In this document: positions 37,592-46,526 of the stretch, in pieces
Numbering within the stretch: position 1 is the stretch's first letter
Layout: each line of letters opens with the position of its first letter
DNA from: Aeromonas bivalvium
GTDB taxonomy: Bacteria; Pseudomonadota; Gammaproteobacteria; Enterobacterales; Aeromonadaceae
NCBI RefSeq assembly: GCF_000819765.1
Contig: NZ_CDBT01000026.1
Coordinates: 1-64,000 of the forward strand
Reading direction: 5' to 3'
Length of the DNA: 64,000 nucleotides
Notes under the pieces: model-generated
What the model saw: the letters and a program-made list of their open reading frames with translations, nothing else
Told to the model about the DNA's origin: nothing
Databases searched by the model: none
Position numbers and translations under genes: made by a program

Positions 37592-38332
37592 ATGTCACAA
37601 AATATCTATGATAATCAGGCGTTCTTCGAAGGTTATGCCCAGTTGCCCCGCTCGGTGCATGGGCTGGATGGCGCCCCCGAATGGGCGTCGCTGCGGGCCA
37701 TGCTGCCGCCGCTGGCGGGCAAGCGAGTGCTGGATCTGGGTTGCGGTTATGGCTGGTTTTGCCGCAGCGCCCGGGAGCAGGGGGCGGCCGAGGTGCTGGG
37801 GATCGATCTCTCCAGCAGGATGCTGGCCCGGGCGGCCGAACTGACCCGGGATCCGGCGATCCGCTACTGCCAGGGGGATCTGGCGGCCCTGACCCTGGAG
37901 GGGGAGCCCTATGACCTCGTCTACAGCTCCCTGGCCCTGCACTATCTGCCCGAGGTGGCCCCTCTGTTTGAGCAGCTGTTCGATGCGCTCCATCCCGGTG
38001 CCAGCCTGGTGTTCTCGGTGGAGCATCCCATCTTCACCTGCCCGCAACCGCAGGGCTGGCTGCAAGACGAGCAGGGGAGGCGCTCCTGGCCCATCAACGG
38101 TTATCAGGCCGAAGGGCGGCGGACGAGCGACTGGCTGGCTCCCGGGGTGATCAAGTATCACCGCACCCTGGGGAGTTATCTCAATGCCCTGATCGCCGCC
38201 GGGTTCCAGCTCGAGCGGGTGGAAGAGTGGGGGCCGAGTGCCGAGCAGATCGCCGCCAATCCCGCCCTGGCCGAGGAGGCGGAACGCCCCATGTTGTTGC
38301 TGGTCGCCGCCCGCAGGCCCGCCATGAGGTGA
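37592..38332 (+). CDS. Class I SAM-dependent methyltransferase
   Basis: A 246-residue methyltransferase. Motif I VLDLGCGYGWFCR is at about 46-58, followed by GIDLSSRMLARA (motif post I), CQGDLAAL and DLVYSSLALHYL (motif IV region). It resembles UbiE/COQ5-like small-molecule methyltransferases. ATG 37592 with AGGAG upstream was preferred to an in-frame GTG at 37547. It stands behind a complex leader with two terminators. The substrate is not identifiable. Confidence 0.87.
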   Translation: MSQNIYDNQAFFEGYAQLPRSVHGLDGAPEWASLRAMLPPLAGKRVLDLGCGYGWFCRSAREQGAAEVLGIDLSSRMLARAAELTRDPAIRYCQGDLAALTLEGEPYDLVYSSLALHYLPEVAPLFEQLFDALHPGASLVFSVEHPIFTCPQPQGWLQDEQGRRSWPINGYQAEGRRTSDWLAPGVIKYHRTLGSYLNALIAAGFQLERVEEWGPSAEQIAANPALAEEAERPMLLLVAARRPAMR

Positions 38333-38425
38333 GCCGCTGGCCTTCAAGAATGAGGCATGAGATAAGAAGGAGGCGCGGGATGGACGCCTCCTTGTCTGTC
38401 CGAGACCGCTGACGAGGAAGGGCCC

Positions 38426-39328
38426 ATGGCGCTGACGGTGGAACAACTCTATGAAGTGATGGCGCAATTGCCGGATCCCGTGTTCATCCTGAGCGAGGAG
38501 GGTGACTACATCGAATACATAGGCGGCATAGAGCAGAGCGCCTATCAGGATGGCAATCCCCTGGTGGGCAAGCGGCTGCAGGACATGCTGCCACCGGACA
38601 AGGCGGCCTGGATCATGGCCAAGATAGCCCTCACCCTGGCCACGGATCAGGTGCAGGTGGTGGAGTATGAACTGGCGGCCGCCGAGGTGAAGGATATCGA
38701 TGCGAAGGCGGGCCCTCAGGGGATGCAGCGCTTCGAGGGCAAGATAGCGCCCCTGCCATCGCGCTACGACGGCAAGCGCGCCGTCTCCTGGATCACCCGC
38801 AACATCACGCACCAGTACGCCCTCCAGCAGCGCCTGCAACAGCTGAGCGAGACGGACCCCCTCACCGGGCTGCATAACCGCCGCTACTTCTTCGACCATT
38901 TTCCCCGCCTGATCCTGGAGCAGGCTCGCTCTGGTCTCATCATGCTGGACATAGATCACTTCAAGCAGATCAATGATCGCTTCGGTCACCAGCAGGGGGA
39001 TGCCGTGCTGCAAGGCTTCTGCGCCTGTGTGGCGGCCCGGCTGCGCAGCCAGGATCTGTTCGTGCGCAGCGGCGGCGAGGAGTTCCTGATCCTGCTGCCC
39101 GGCCTGCATGGGGCCGGGCTCTGTCTGGTCGCCGAGCGCATTCGCCGCGCCGTGGCCGAGATGGTGGTGGAGGCGCTCCCCACCGGGCTTCACATCTCCG
39201 TCAGCCTGGGCACCACCGAGGTACTGCCCGGGGAAGCGGTGGACGCCGTGCTGGCCCGGGCCGACGAGTGGCTCTATCGCGCCAAGCGGGCGGGACGCAA
39301 CCGTTCGGCCCACTGTCCGCCCCTGTGA
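38426..39328 (+). CDS. PAS-GGDEF diguanylate cyclase
   Basis: A 300-residue cytoplasmic protein. An N-terminal PAS-like sensor (about 1-125, ITRNITHQYALQQRLQQLSETDPLTGLHNRRYFFDHF marks its end) leads into a GGDEF domain of about 160 residues with the active-site motif SGGEEF. It should synthesise c-di-GMP from two GTP. No EAL domain is present, and I see no RxxD inhibitory site upstream of the motif. The ATG at 38426 follows GAGGAAGG. A link to the curli locus 10 kb away is plausible because c-di-GMP controls CsgD in enteric bacteria, but it is inference only. Confidence 0.92.
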   Translation: MALTVEQLYEVMAQLPDPVFILSEEGDYIEYIGGIEQSAYQDGNPLVGKRLQDMLPPDKAAWIMAKIALTLATDQVQVVEYELAAAEVKDIDAKAGPQGMQRFEGKIAPLPSRYDGKRAVSWITRNITHQYALQQRLQQLSETDPLTGLHNRRYFFDHFPRLILEQARSGLIMLDIDHFKQINDRFGHQQGDAVLQGFCACVAARLRSQDLFVRSGGEEFLILLPGLHGAGLCLVAERIRRAVAEMVVEALPTGLHISVSLGTTEVLPGEAVDAVLARADEWLYRAKRAGRNRSAHCPPL

Positions 39329-39506
39329 GGTGCGTCATTTCCTGGCCAGGGCCCTGGCCTGGCGCCTTGCCTCATCCCCTGCTCCTGGAGGGCTGCGGGG
39401 GAAAATGGGCGCCACTCTTGTCCGTATTTCTCCCCGGTCGCCTTGACGAACGGGATTGCGACCTGTTCTCATGGCCCCCCTTGTTGCTATCGATTGGAAT
39501 CATGTC

Positions 39507-39902
39507 ATGAAGAAAGTCTTACTGGTTGCCCTGACCTCACTACCGCTGTTTGCCCATGCGGGCCTGTTCGATGCGTTTACGGACGCCGTCTCCGATACCA
39601 CCAAGGAGATGGCTCTCGGCGCCGCGGACAGCTACACCAACGAGGCTGTGCAAAAGGCGTTGGGGATCAAGGAGGGGGTGTCGACCCGGGCGAGCATCAA
39701 GGAGAAGTTCGGTGAGCCGGCCAGCACCGGCAAGGAAGAGCAGCTGGAGCTGTGGTACTACGACATGGCGAACCTGAGCGAGAGCTCGCCGACTCTGGCC
39801 CAGACCGGCAAGGCCCTGGTGCCGGAGCTGGACAAGAAGCAGGTGGTGATCCGCTTCGAGGGAGAGACGGTCAAGAGCCTGCGGGTGGTGGACAAGGCGT
39901 AA
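39507..39902 (+). CDS. Small periplasmic protein, BamE/SmpA-like pattern
   Basis: A 131-residue protein with a signal peptide (1-18, ending FAHA-GLF). The central part, STRASIKEKFGEPASTGKEEQLELWYYD, resembles the motif of BamE/SmpA-fold lipoproteins (helix, GEP turn, W-Y strand), but there is no lipobox cysteine. Function is unknown. It is monocistronic, with a terminator shared with the convergent gene. Confidence 0.65.
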   Translation: MKKVLLVALTSLPLFAHAGLFDAFTDAVSDTTKEMALGAADSYTNEAVQKALGIKEGVSTRASIKEKFGEPASTGKEEQLELWYYDMANLSESSPTLAQTGKALVPELDKKQVVIRFEGETVKSLRVVDKA

Positions 39903-39930
39903 GCCGATCGCCCCCCGGGGACTGGATGCA

Positions 39931-39966
39931 GAAAAACAACAAGGGGCCGGTCGGCCCCTTGTTGTT
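39931..39966 (-). terminator. Terminator between two convergent genes
   Basis: AACAACAAGGGGCCG pairs perfectly with CGGCCCCTTGTTGTT. The T-run is on the minus strand, so it mainly ends the 39978-40325 gene; the plus-strand gene probably uses it too. Confidence 0.82.
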
Positions 39967-39977
39967 GCTGGTCTGGA

Positions 39978-40325
39978 TTACTGGTGCGCGTCGGCGAAGG
40001 CCTTCATCGCCTCGGCATGCTTGGTCATGCCCTCGGCCCGCTCCCCCAGCCGCTTGACGAACTCGGCCTGCTTGGCCGGATCCTCTATCTTGTCGTAACG
40101 CTGCTGCAGGTGAGCCTGGATCTCTGCCGGCGTCATCTTCTGCATGCGCTCCATACGGTCGTGGCGCTTGTGGTGCTTGCCATCCATCCCCTTGCCACCC
40201 ATGGGGCAGTCGACGGCGGGGCGCTCGGCCGGCGCGGTGGCGGCGGCTTCGCTGGCGGCATAGGCGCCCAGCGGCAGGCCCAGGATCAGGGTGGCGGTCA
40301 GCAGGGTCTTGGTCAGTTTTTTCAT
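39978..40325 (-). CDS. Small periplasmic Met/His-rich protein
   Basis: A 115-residue protein with a signal peptide (1-23, ending AYA-A). The mature part has CPMGGKGMDGKHHKRHDRMERMQKMTPAEIQAHLQQRYDKI, a helical stretch with Met, His and a single Cys, and ends KAFADAHQ. The pattern is reminiscent of Spy/CpxP-like periplasmic chaperones and of small metal-binding proteins, but lacks clear LTxxQ motifs. It is divergent from a two-component operon and is a good candidate for its target gene. Confidence 0.65.
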   Translation of the reverse strand: MKKLTKTLLTATLILGLPLGAYAASEAAATAPAERPAVDCPMGGKGMDGKHHKRHDRMERMQKMTPAEIQAHLQQRYDKIEDPAKQAEFVKRLGERAEGMTKHAEAMKAFADAHQ

Positions 40326-40522
40326 GGGTAACTCCTGTCGGATGAATACGGGTATAGGCTGTTTCGCCTTGGTATCCAGTAAACACCGTGGAAGTGTCTG
40401 AATTTTGCCAGTTTAATCCTATTTTGTAGCAGAGTGTGGCATCTTGGCGCTCTGGCACACTTTGACACAACCCGCCCGAGTGATTCTCGTATAATCGCCC
40501 CAGCTCGATAACGGGAGAGACA

Positions 40523-41248
40523 ATGATGAACCAAGGTAGCCCTCATATTCTGGTGGTCGACGATCACAGCGAGATCCGCGATCTGCTCAAGCGCTTTTTG
40601 GAGCAGCACGGCATGCGCGTCAGCTGTGCCCGCGACGGGCGGGAGATGAAGAAGCTGCTGGAGGAGCGGGAGTTCGACCTGCTGGTGCTCGACCTCATGC
40701 TGCCCGGGGAAGATGGCCTCACCCTGTGCCGCGAGCTGAGGGTGAAGTCGAACCTGCCCATCATCATGCTCACCGCCATGGGGGAGGAGACGGACCGCAT
40801 CATAGGGCTGGAGATGGGGGCCGATGACTATCTCGCCAAGCCGTTCAACCCGCGGGAGCTGCTGGCCCGGATCAAGGCGGTGATGCGCCGCACCCAGGCC
40901 GATCAGCAGCCGGTCGCCGAGACCCTGTCCCGGGACCTGCGCTTCGATCGCTGGCTGCTCGACATCAATCGCCGCGAGCTGATCGACGAGGACGGGGTGG
41001 GGCTCAGCCTCTCCACCGCCGAGTTCGACTTGCTCAAGGTCTTTCTGGAGCGACCCCAGCGGGTGCTGAGCCGGGATCAGTTGCTGGATCTCGCCCGTGG
41101 CCGGGAGGCGGTGGCCTTCGACCGCGCCATCGACACCCTGGTGAGCCGGCTGCGGCGCAAGCTGGAGCGCGACCCCAAGAATCCGGAACTCATCAAGACC
41201 ATCTGGGGCGGCGGTTACCTGTTCGCCGCCGATGTGACCCAGGTGTGA
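40523..41248 (+). CDS. OmpR-family response regulator
   Basis: A 241-residue regulator. The receiver has VVDDH, phospho-Asp in LLVLDLMLPGEDG, MLTAMG and the Lys in YLAKPFNP. The C-terminal winged helix ends TIWGGGYLFAADV. It resembles OmpR/RstA-type regulators. The start ATG at 40523 follows GGGAGA; an adjacent ATG at 40526 is possible. The kinase gene starts three bases after its stop. The 197-base divergent region with the small periplasmic gene probably contains its binding sites. Confidence 0.93.
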   Translation: MMNQGSPHILVVDDHSEIRDLLKRFLEQHGMRVSCARDGREMKKLLEEREFDLLVLDLMLPGEDGLTLCRELRVKSNLPIIMLTAMGEETDRIIGLEMGADDYLAKPFNPRELLARIKAVMRRTQADQQPVAETLSRDLRFDRWLLDINRRELIDEDGVGLSLSTAEFDLLKVFLERPQRVLSRDQLLDLARGREAVAFDRAIDTLVSRLRRKLERDPKNPELIKTIWGGGYLFAADVTQV

Positions 41249-41251
41249 TCC

Positions 41252-42628
41252 ATGAACCTCTTCAAGCGACTCTGGCCCAAGGGGCTCACCGGACAGATAG
41301 TGCTGGTGGCCCTGGCGGGGCTCATCCTGATCCAGCTGCTCAGCATCCAGATCTACCGCTCGGACAGGGAGGAGGCCCTCGGCTTCGTCAACAGCCGCAA
41401 CGCCATGCAGCGCATCGTCTCCGTGGTGCGCTTGCTCACCCTCTCCCCCCCTGAGCTGCACCGGGAGATCCTCAAGGCGAGTCGCAGCGAGACCCTGTTC
41501 CTGCGCCTGGCCCACGAGCCGCTGCAGCCGGACAATCGCAGCCCCCGCTTCGAGGCGCTGGTGCGCAGCAAGCTGGGTTATCCCCCCGGGTTGATGGTGG
41601 AGATCAGCGCCGAGCTCAGCAAGGATGCTCCCCGCAGCCGGGCCTGGCGTCATCATGTGCGCATGATGGACGATCGCAAGGGGCCGCCGCCCCAGGACAT
41701 GCGCCTCTATGGCTCCATCGAGCTGCCCGGCGGCCAGTGGTTGCAGTTCAGCTCCCTGGTGGACAAGGAGGCGGGAGCCTGGTCCCTGCGCACCACCTTC
41801 AACCTGCTGCTGGTGGCCAGCCTGGTGATCGGCCTGATGATCTGGCTGTTTCGTCGCGCCACCCGCCCCCTCAAGCAGCTGGCCCACAACGCCGACAAGC
41901 TGGGGCGCGGCGAGGAGACGGCCCTGCTCAAGGAGGAGGGGCCCACCGAGATCCGCGACTCCATTCAGGCGTTCAACCGCATGCATACCCGACTCGAACG
42001 CTTCGTCCAGGACAGGACCCAGATGCTGGCCGCCATCTCCCACGACCTGCGCACCCCCATCACCAGCCTGCGGCTGCGCAGCGAGTTTCTGGCCGATGGC
42101 GAGGACAAGGAGCGCATCCAGCAGACCCTGCAGCAGATAGAGCAGATGCTGGCGGCCACCTTGAGTTTCGCCCGGGACGAGGGCACGGAGGAGCAGACCC
42201 GGGAGCTGGATCTGGTCAGCCTGCTGGAGAGTCTGTGCGATGACTATGCCGATACCGGCCAGCCGGTGCACTTCGTGGCACAGGGCAAGCTGGTCTATGC
42301 CTGCCGTGCCAATGCCCTGCGCCGGGTGTTGCAGAACCTCATCGGCAACGCCCTCAAGTATGCGGGCCAGGTGGAGGTGCGCCTCGACCCGGGCCCCCAC
42401 GAGCTGCTGATCCGGGTGATGGATCAGGGGCCCGGCATCGCCAGTGAGCGGCTCGAGGAGGTGTTCAAGCCCTTCGTGCGCCTGGACGAGGCGCGCAATA
42501 CCGCCTCGGGCAGCGTAGGGCTGGGACTCTCCATCGCCCGCACCCTGGTGCATCAGCATGGCGGCGAGCTGACCCTGCACAATCGCCCCGAGGGGGGACT
42601 GGAGGCCAGGATCAGCCTGCCGCGCTGA
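41252..42628 (+). CDS. EnvZ-like sensor histidine kinase
   Basis: A 458-residue kinase. Membrane segments lie at about 15-32 and 182-202, with a periplasmic region of about 150 residues between. A HAMP domain (RRATRPLKQLAHNADKLG) is followed by the phospho-acceptor AAISHDLRTPITSLRLR, the N-box NLIGNALKYA, MDQGPGI, and GSVGLGLSI. The HDLRTP motif and overall layout match EnvZ/CpxA-like kinases. It is the second gene of the pair, followed by a shared terminator. Confidence 0.93.
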   Translation: MNLFKRLWPKGLTGQIVLVALAGLILIQLLSIQIYRSDREEALGFVNSRNAMQRIVSVVRLLTLSPPELHREILKASRSETLFLRLAHEPLQPDNRSPRFEALVRSKLGYPPGLMVEISAELSKDAPRSRAWRHHVRMMDDRKGPPPQDMRLYGSIELPGGQWLQFSSLVDKEAGAWSLRTTFNLLLVASLVIGLMIWLFRRATRPLKQLAHNADKLGRGEETALLKEEGPTEIRDSIQAFNRMHTRLERFVQDRTQMLAAISHDLRTPITSLRLRSEFLADGEDKERIQQTLQQIEQMLAATLSFARDEGTEEQTRELDLVSLLESLCDDYADTGQPVHFVAQGKLVYACRANALRRVLQNLIGNALKYAGQVEVRLDPGPHELLIRVMDQGPGIASERLEEVFKPFVRLDEARNTASGSVGLGLSIARTLVHQHGGELTLHNRPEGGLEARISLPR

Positions 42629-42646
42629 ACGCGGCTCCCGAAAATG

Positions 42647-42675
42647 AAACAGGCCCGCACTCGGCGGGCCTGTTT
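42647..42675. terminator. Bidirectional terminator
   Basis: AAACAGGCCCGC-ACTCG-GCGGGCCTGTTT separates the kinase gene from the convergent TonB receptor gene. T-runs are short on both strands. Confidence 0.75.
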
Positions 42676-42694
42676 CGTTGCTGGCAAGGGTTGA

Positions 42695-44650
42695 TCAGAA
42701 CTGGTAGGTCAGCCCCAGATTGTAGCGGCGTCCATCCAGCACGGTGCCATAGCTGGCGTAGTCCACCGTCTTGTCCAGCAGGTTGTAGACGCCGGCGGTG
42801 ACACTCAGTGCCTGGTTGGCCTTGTAGACCAGACCTGTGTCGAAGAAGGTGTAGGAGGGGGTGCCCTCCGCCATCCTGACCCGGCTCAGGTAGTCCGAGG
42901 TCTTGCTGCGGAAATTGACCCTGGACCAGAGGCTGACCGCCTCGCTGGTCTGCCAGTCGACCGTGGTGTTGAACATGTGGCGCGGCATCTGGTTGAGGGC
43001 CTTGCCCTCCATCGGGCCGCTCTTTTGCTCGGACTGGGTGAAGGTGTAGCTGGAGGCCAGCGACCAATCTTGGTTGATGGCCCAGTTGGCCGTGCCTTCC
43101 ACCCCGCGCATGTTCGCCTCGTCGACGTTGATGCGATCGCTGATGAAGTCATAGGTGTGGCCGTTCAGGGTACAGGCGGGATCCTCCTTGCTGGTGCAGC
43201 GACGGGTCTCGGCTATCTTGTCCTCGAAGTCGGTATTGAACAGGGTCAGGCTGGCGTTGAGCCCCTGCTGGCCATCCCACAACAGGGCAATTTCTTCGCT
43301 GACGCTCTTCTCCGGCTTGAGGGCCGGGCTGCCCACCAGCATGCCGTCCTGGGTGCCGCCCCCGGTGGCCTGGCCCCAATTGGCGGCGGACATGCGCAGG
43401 TCGGGGGAGCGGTAACCGGTGGAGACGCCGCCCTTCAGGGTCCAGTGCTCGGCCGGGTGCCAGACCCCGTACAAACGCGGACTCCAGTGGCTGCCGTAGT
43501 TCTGATCCCTGTCCATGCGGATGCCGCCGGTGAGGGCGAAGCTGTCGGTCAGGGCCCACTCGTCCTCCACGAACAGGGCCCAGCTCCAGCGGGTCAGCTG
43601 GTCGGCGCGGCCGGCCACGTTGAGCTGATTGCCCTGATCCTGCAGATCCTCGTAACGGTATTGGCCGCCGACGCTCAGGTAGTGATCCCCCAGGATGAGC
43701 TGGGTATGGGTGTCGACAATGGTGTTGATCATCTTCATCTGCCGACCCGGGTTGGTGTTCTCTTCCCGTTGCAGATAGCTGGTGGAGGAGCCGAAGTCGT
43801 AGTGGCCGTCGTGGGTGATGGCGTAGTTGGTGCGCTCGTAGGTGCTCAGGTTGGGTTTGGCCTTGGCCGAAATGGACTCACCTGGCGTGCGATCCCTGTC
43901 TTGCAGGCCGCGGCTCAGCTCGAAGTCGACTCGGTTGTGCTCGTCCGGGGTCAGGCTGAACACGGCGGTGCCGCTGCGGGTCTCCTGCTCGGCGAAGCCG
44001 TTCTGGAACTGATCCTCGCCGCGATGGGAGAGCTGGCCATTCAGGCGCACCCCCAGCAAGCCGTCCACCAGGGCGCCGGCGGTGTAGGCATCGGTCTGGA
44101 AGATGTCACCGGACGCCTTGTTCTCCTGGAAGGTGCTGTCGGCATGGACCGAGCCCTGCCATGCCGTCATGGAGGCTGTCTTGCGGGTGATGACGTTGAT
44201 GACGCCCCCCATGGCGTCCGAGCCATAGCGGGAGGACATGGGGCCACGCACCACCTCGATCCGCTCGATGGCTTGCAGGGGCGGCAACCAGCCCTGCTCT
44301 ATGCCGGGGCCGTCGCTGTTGGGGCGGGTGCCACGGCTGTCGACCCGTTTGCCGTCCACCAGCATCAGCGTGTATTTGGCCCCCATGCCGCGGATGCTGA
44401 TGTCGCTGCTGCTGCCGCCACCGGTGATCACGACCCCGGGCACGTCTTTCAGGGCGTCGGTCACGTCACGGTAGGCGCGTTTCTCCAGTTGCTCCCGGGT
44501 CACCACAGAGATGGAGGCGGCCGAGTCTTCGATCTTCTGCTGGAAACCCGAGGCGGTGACCACCATGACTTCGTTCTGGCTGGCGTGGGCCTGGCTGGCC
44601 AGTGCGGCGAATATCAGGGTGGCGAGAGGGGTGATGCGGATGCTAGTCAT
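42695..44650 (-). CDS. TonB-dependent receptor, CirA/IrgA-like
   Basis: A 651-residue outer-membrane receptor. The signal peptide (1-24, ending SQAHA) is followed by the TonB box EVMVVTASG, a plug domain with DVTDALKDVPGVVITGGGSSSDISIRGM, LMLVDGKRVDSRG and IEVVRGPMSSRYGSDAMGGVINVITRK, and a barrel ending in YQF. The RGPMSSRYGSDAMGGVINV stretch is typical of catecholate/enterobactin receptors of the CirA/IrgA/FepA group. Two overlapping Fur operator-like sites precede it. ATG 44650 gives the correct signal peptide. Confidence 0.92.
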   Translation of the reverse strand: MTSIRITPLATLIFAALASQAHASQNEVMVVTASGFQQKIEDSAASISVVTREQLEKRAYRDVTDALKDVPGVVITGGGSSSDISIRGMGAKYTLMLVDGKRVDSRGTRPNSDGPGIEQGWLPPLQAIERIEVVRGPMSSRYGSDAMGGVINVITRKTASMTAWQGSVHADSTFQENKASGDIFQTDAYTAGALVDGLLGVRLNGQLSHRGEDQFQNGFAEQETRSGTAVFSLTPDEHNRVDFELSRGLQDRDRTPGESISAKAKPNLSTYERTNYAITHDGHYDFGSSTSYLQREENTNPGRQMKMINTIVDTHTQLILGDHYLSVGGQYRYEDLQDQGNQLNVAGRADQLTRWSWALFVEDEWALTDSFALTGGIRMDRDQNYGSHWSPRLYGVWHPAEHWTLKGGVSTGYRSPDLRMSAANWGQATGGGTQDGMLVGSPALKPEKSVSEEIALLWDGQQGLNASLTLFNTDFEDKIAETRRCTSKEDPACTLNGHTYDFISDRINVDEANMRGVEGTANWAINQDWSLASSYTFTQSEQKSGPMEGKALNQMPRHMFNTTVDWQTSEAVSLWSRVNFRSKTSDYLSRVRMAEGTPSYTFFDTGLVYKANQALSVTAGVYNLLDKTVDYASYGTVLDGRRYNLGLTYQF

Positions 44651-44783
44651 GAAAACCTGAACTCCTGGCAAGGAAAGTTTCTCGGCTCGCCTCTGTGTCC
44701 CGGGATCTTGGTGTCGCACTGGGTGGGCGGGGCGGAGCTGAGCCTCAAACGGATTGCGTTTGTCGGCAGGCATTTATGCAAAC

Positions 44784-44818
44784 GAGAATCAATTGCAAAT
44801 GATATTGGTTTTCATTTG
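44784..44818. promoter_or_regulatory. Overlapping Fur operators of the CirA-like receptor gene
   Basis: CAAATGATATTGGTTTTCATTTG (one imperfect 7-base inverted repeat) overlaps a second half-site GAGAATCAATTG. Tandem overlapping Fur sites usually mean tight iron repression. They lie about 135 bases upstream of the receptor start. Confidence 0.75.
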
Positions 44819-44876
44819 TTTGTTTCTGAGGGAAGAGGGCTTGTCGAGGAGAGGTATAGTCCGGATGCCAGACGAC

Positions 44877-44903
44877 AAAAAACCCGCCGAGGCGGGTTTT
44901 TTT
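44877..44903. terminator. Bidirectional terminator after the cold-shock gene
   Basis: CCCGCC-GA-GGCGGG has six A residues before it and seven T residues after it. It ends the csp transcript on the minus strand and can stop plus-strand transcription as well. Confidence 0.88.
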
Positions 44904-44963
44904 AAATTCTTGCAAGTGGTCAGTCAGCAGGCATCTGCCTGATTACCGGCCTCTCGGCTTGAA

Positions 44964-45176
44964 TTACAGACCAACTACGTTGGCAGCAGCCGGGCCTTTC
45001 TGGCCTTGCTCGATGGTGAACTCAACGCGCTGACCTTCGTCCAGGGTTTTGAAGCTGGTGGACTGGATGGCGGAGAAGTGTACGAACACGTCTTTGCTGC
45101 CGTCAGCCGGGGAGATGAAGCCAAAACCTTTTTCAGCGTTGAAGAATTTAACGGTACCAGTCATTTTGTTAGACAT
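44964..45176 (-). CDS. Cold-shock-domain protein
   Basis: A 70-residue OB-fold RNA chaperone. RNP1 (KGFGFI) and RNP2 (VFVHF) are intact, and the C-terminus [10 protein letters not shown] is typical of CspA/CspE-type proteins. AAGGAA precedes the ATG at a good distance. The 5' region before it is long and AT-rich, as in cold-inducible csp genes, but I cannot tell whether it is induced or constitutive. Confidence 0.94.
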   Translation of the reverse strand: MSNKMTGTVKFFNAEKGFGFISPADGSKDVFVHFSAIQSTSFKTLDEGQRVEFTIEQGQKGPAAANVVGL

Positions 45177-45651
45177 AATAATTTCCTTTTGAGTGTTTAA
45201 GTGCCATATGGCAATTTATGATTTTTCGTCAGAATACGTATGGCGCACTAAACAAGGAGAATTATTTGATAAGAGAAATCTAAGATAACGCCTATCTAAT
45301 CACTGCTTTACTAGAGACTACCTAACATAATGTGGTCTGAACTACCGAACCATCGAGAAAGATTAAAACACGCCCCCTCTGCGATAGCAATCTTTATCTC
45401 GCCAATCCTTTTTTTCTGCAGCCATTCTGGCGGTGAAATCTTGCCGAAAAAGGGGGGGAATCATCCGCTGGATGTTGGCGGAACGAGAGTGGGATCCTTG
45501 GCCAGCCTGCCCTGGCGGGGATCATCACACCCATCATGAGCCATGACGAGCTGGCGCGACATGAGGGTGAAAAAAACTTTAAAAAGCAGCTGATGGTGCA
45601 GGTGGGGGACTCTGCAAGGTCGCCCGGCCCCGGAAGCCGCCGCCAGCGGGC
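45177..45651. other. Csp leader region and gene-free stretch
   Basis: The part next to csp (45177-45340) is AT-rich and should contain its long leader and promoter. The rest has an open frame on plus (45330-45539) without a ribosome-binding site or protein-like composition. At 45636-45662 a GCCGCCGC/GCGGCGGC hairpin overlaps the end of the next gene. I see no other gene. Confidence 0.5.
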
Positions 45652-45936
45652 TCAGCGGCGGCCGCGGAACTTGCCACTGACGGAGTCAATCCAGCTGAAG
45701 GTCTCTGGCAGTACCTGGTTGCGGGCCCGTTCCTTGGCTTTCTCGCGGGCGATGCGGGAGGCTTCCTTGGCGGCTTCGGCGCGATCGGCCACGACCTTGA
45801 GGCGACCCTCTTCCCGAATCTTGTTGCGCTCGCCATTGGTCAAGGGGTGATCCGCATTGGCCTGTGCCTTTTGCAGCAGTTGGGTTATTTCAGCCTTTTC
45901 TTTCTCGGTGAGATCTTTCATTTCCAGCTTTTTCAC
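45652..45936 (-). CDS. YjbD/DUF3811-family protein
   Basis: A 94-residue, highly charged helical protein. LTEKEKAEITQLLQKAQ, HPLTNGERNKIREE and the end FSWIDSVSGKFRGRR follow E. coli YjbD, including the FSW...RGRR tail. Function unknown. I chose the GTG at 45936 because AGGAG sits six bases before it; an in-frame ATG at 45921 is the alternative. Confidence 0.8.
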   Translation of the reverse strand: MKKLEMKDLTEKEKAEITQLLQKAQANADHPLTNGERNKIREEGRLKVVADRAEAAKEASRIAREKAKERARNQVLPETFSWIDSVSGKFRGRR

Positions 45937-46330
45937 GGGACTCTCCTGGCAAGTTGGTAATGAAGCACCTTATCACATATCGTTGATTATTTCTTATTCC
46001 CCTCTTGCCATTGGTTTTTACCCTTGTCATCGGCGTCATTATTTTCTCTGAAGCGTTTTTTGCCTTAAAAAATAGTGGCTCGAACAGGCGGGTGTATAAA
46101 TTTCACCGTAACCAGACAATAAATAAAATAACGATAGATATGAGTGGCTTGCCCGGATCCCGGGTCAATGTCTTGCTCAAGCTGGGCTGCAGATGGGGAT
46201 GGATCCTGGCTCGGGTTCAGGGGTATGCTGGGTCGCCCCTGTTCGTTGGGGGCAAGTCAGTACTAGTAGTTAACGATTCGGATGGCAACAGGGGCCTGGC
46301 CCCGTGTGTCGGTCACATTTTTGGAGTTTG
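45937..46330. other. AT-rich intergenic region
   Basis: No convincing coding frame. Bases 45960-46140 are clearly AT-rich against the background and probably hold promoters for both flanking genes. The 46250-46320 part is GC-rich again and has a GGGGCC/GGCCCC hairpin at 46290-46306. Confidence 0.4.
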
Positions 46331-46456
46331 ATGATGAGCAACAAAGAACATCACAACGGCAAAGATGGCAAGAAGAAGCCGCAGATGTCACTGAAGGAAA
46401 AGCGCGAGGCCAAGCGCCAGAAAGCCGAACTCAAGAACGGCAGCGCCATGAAGTAA
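46331..46456 (+). CDS. Small basic protein of 41 residues
   Basis: ATGATG at 46331 is preceded by GGAG with seven bases of spacing. The protein is Lys/Arg-rich: MMSNKEHHNGKDGKKKPQMS, then a helix with KEKREAKRQKAELK, ending SAMK. A strong terminator follows 24 bases after the stop. Its complete expression unit and coding composition support a real gene. Similar tiny basic proteins exist in related genera; the function is unknown. The second ATG (46334) may be the true start. Confidence 0.7.
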   Translation: MMSNKEHHNGKDGKKKPQMSLKEKREAKRQKAELKNGSAMK

Positions 46457-46479
46457 CTCAGCTCAGCCGAGCCAGTACC

Positions 46480-46505
46480 AAAAGCCAGCCTCTGTGCTGG
46501 CTTTT
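46480..46505. terminator. Bidirectional terminator
   Basis: AAAAGCCAGC pairs with GCTGGCTTTT around a six-base loop, ending the small basic gene on plus and the binding-protein gene on minus. Confidence 0.82.
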
Positions 46506-46526
46506 CTATGTCTGGCTCTCCCCATT

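Noticed and set aside
40322..42580. Long minus-strand open frame of 752 codons
   Set aside because: Antisense to the response regulator and kinase genes, whose motifs are complete.
45330..45539. 69-codon open frame near the cold-shock gene
   Set aside because: No Shine-Dalgarno sequence, no protein-like composition, and it lies within a probable leader/promoter region.
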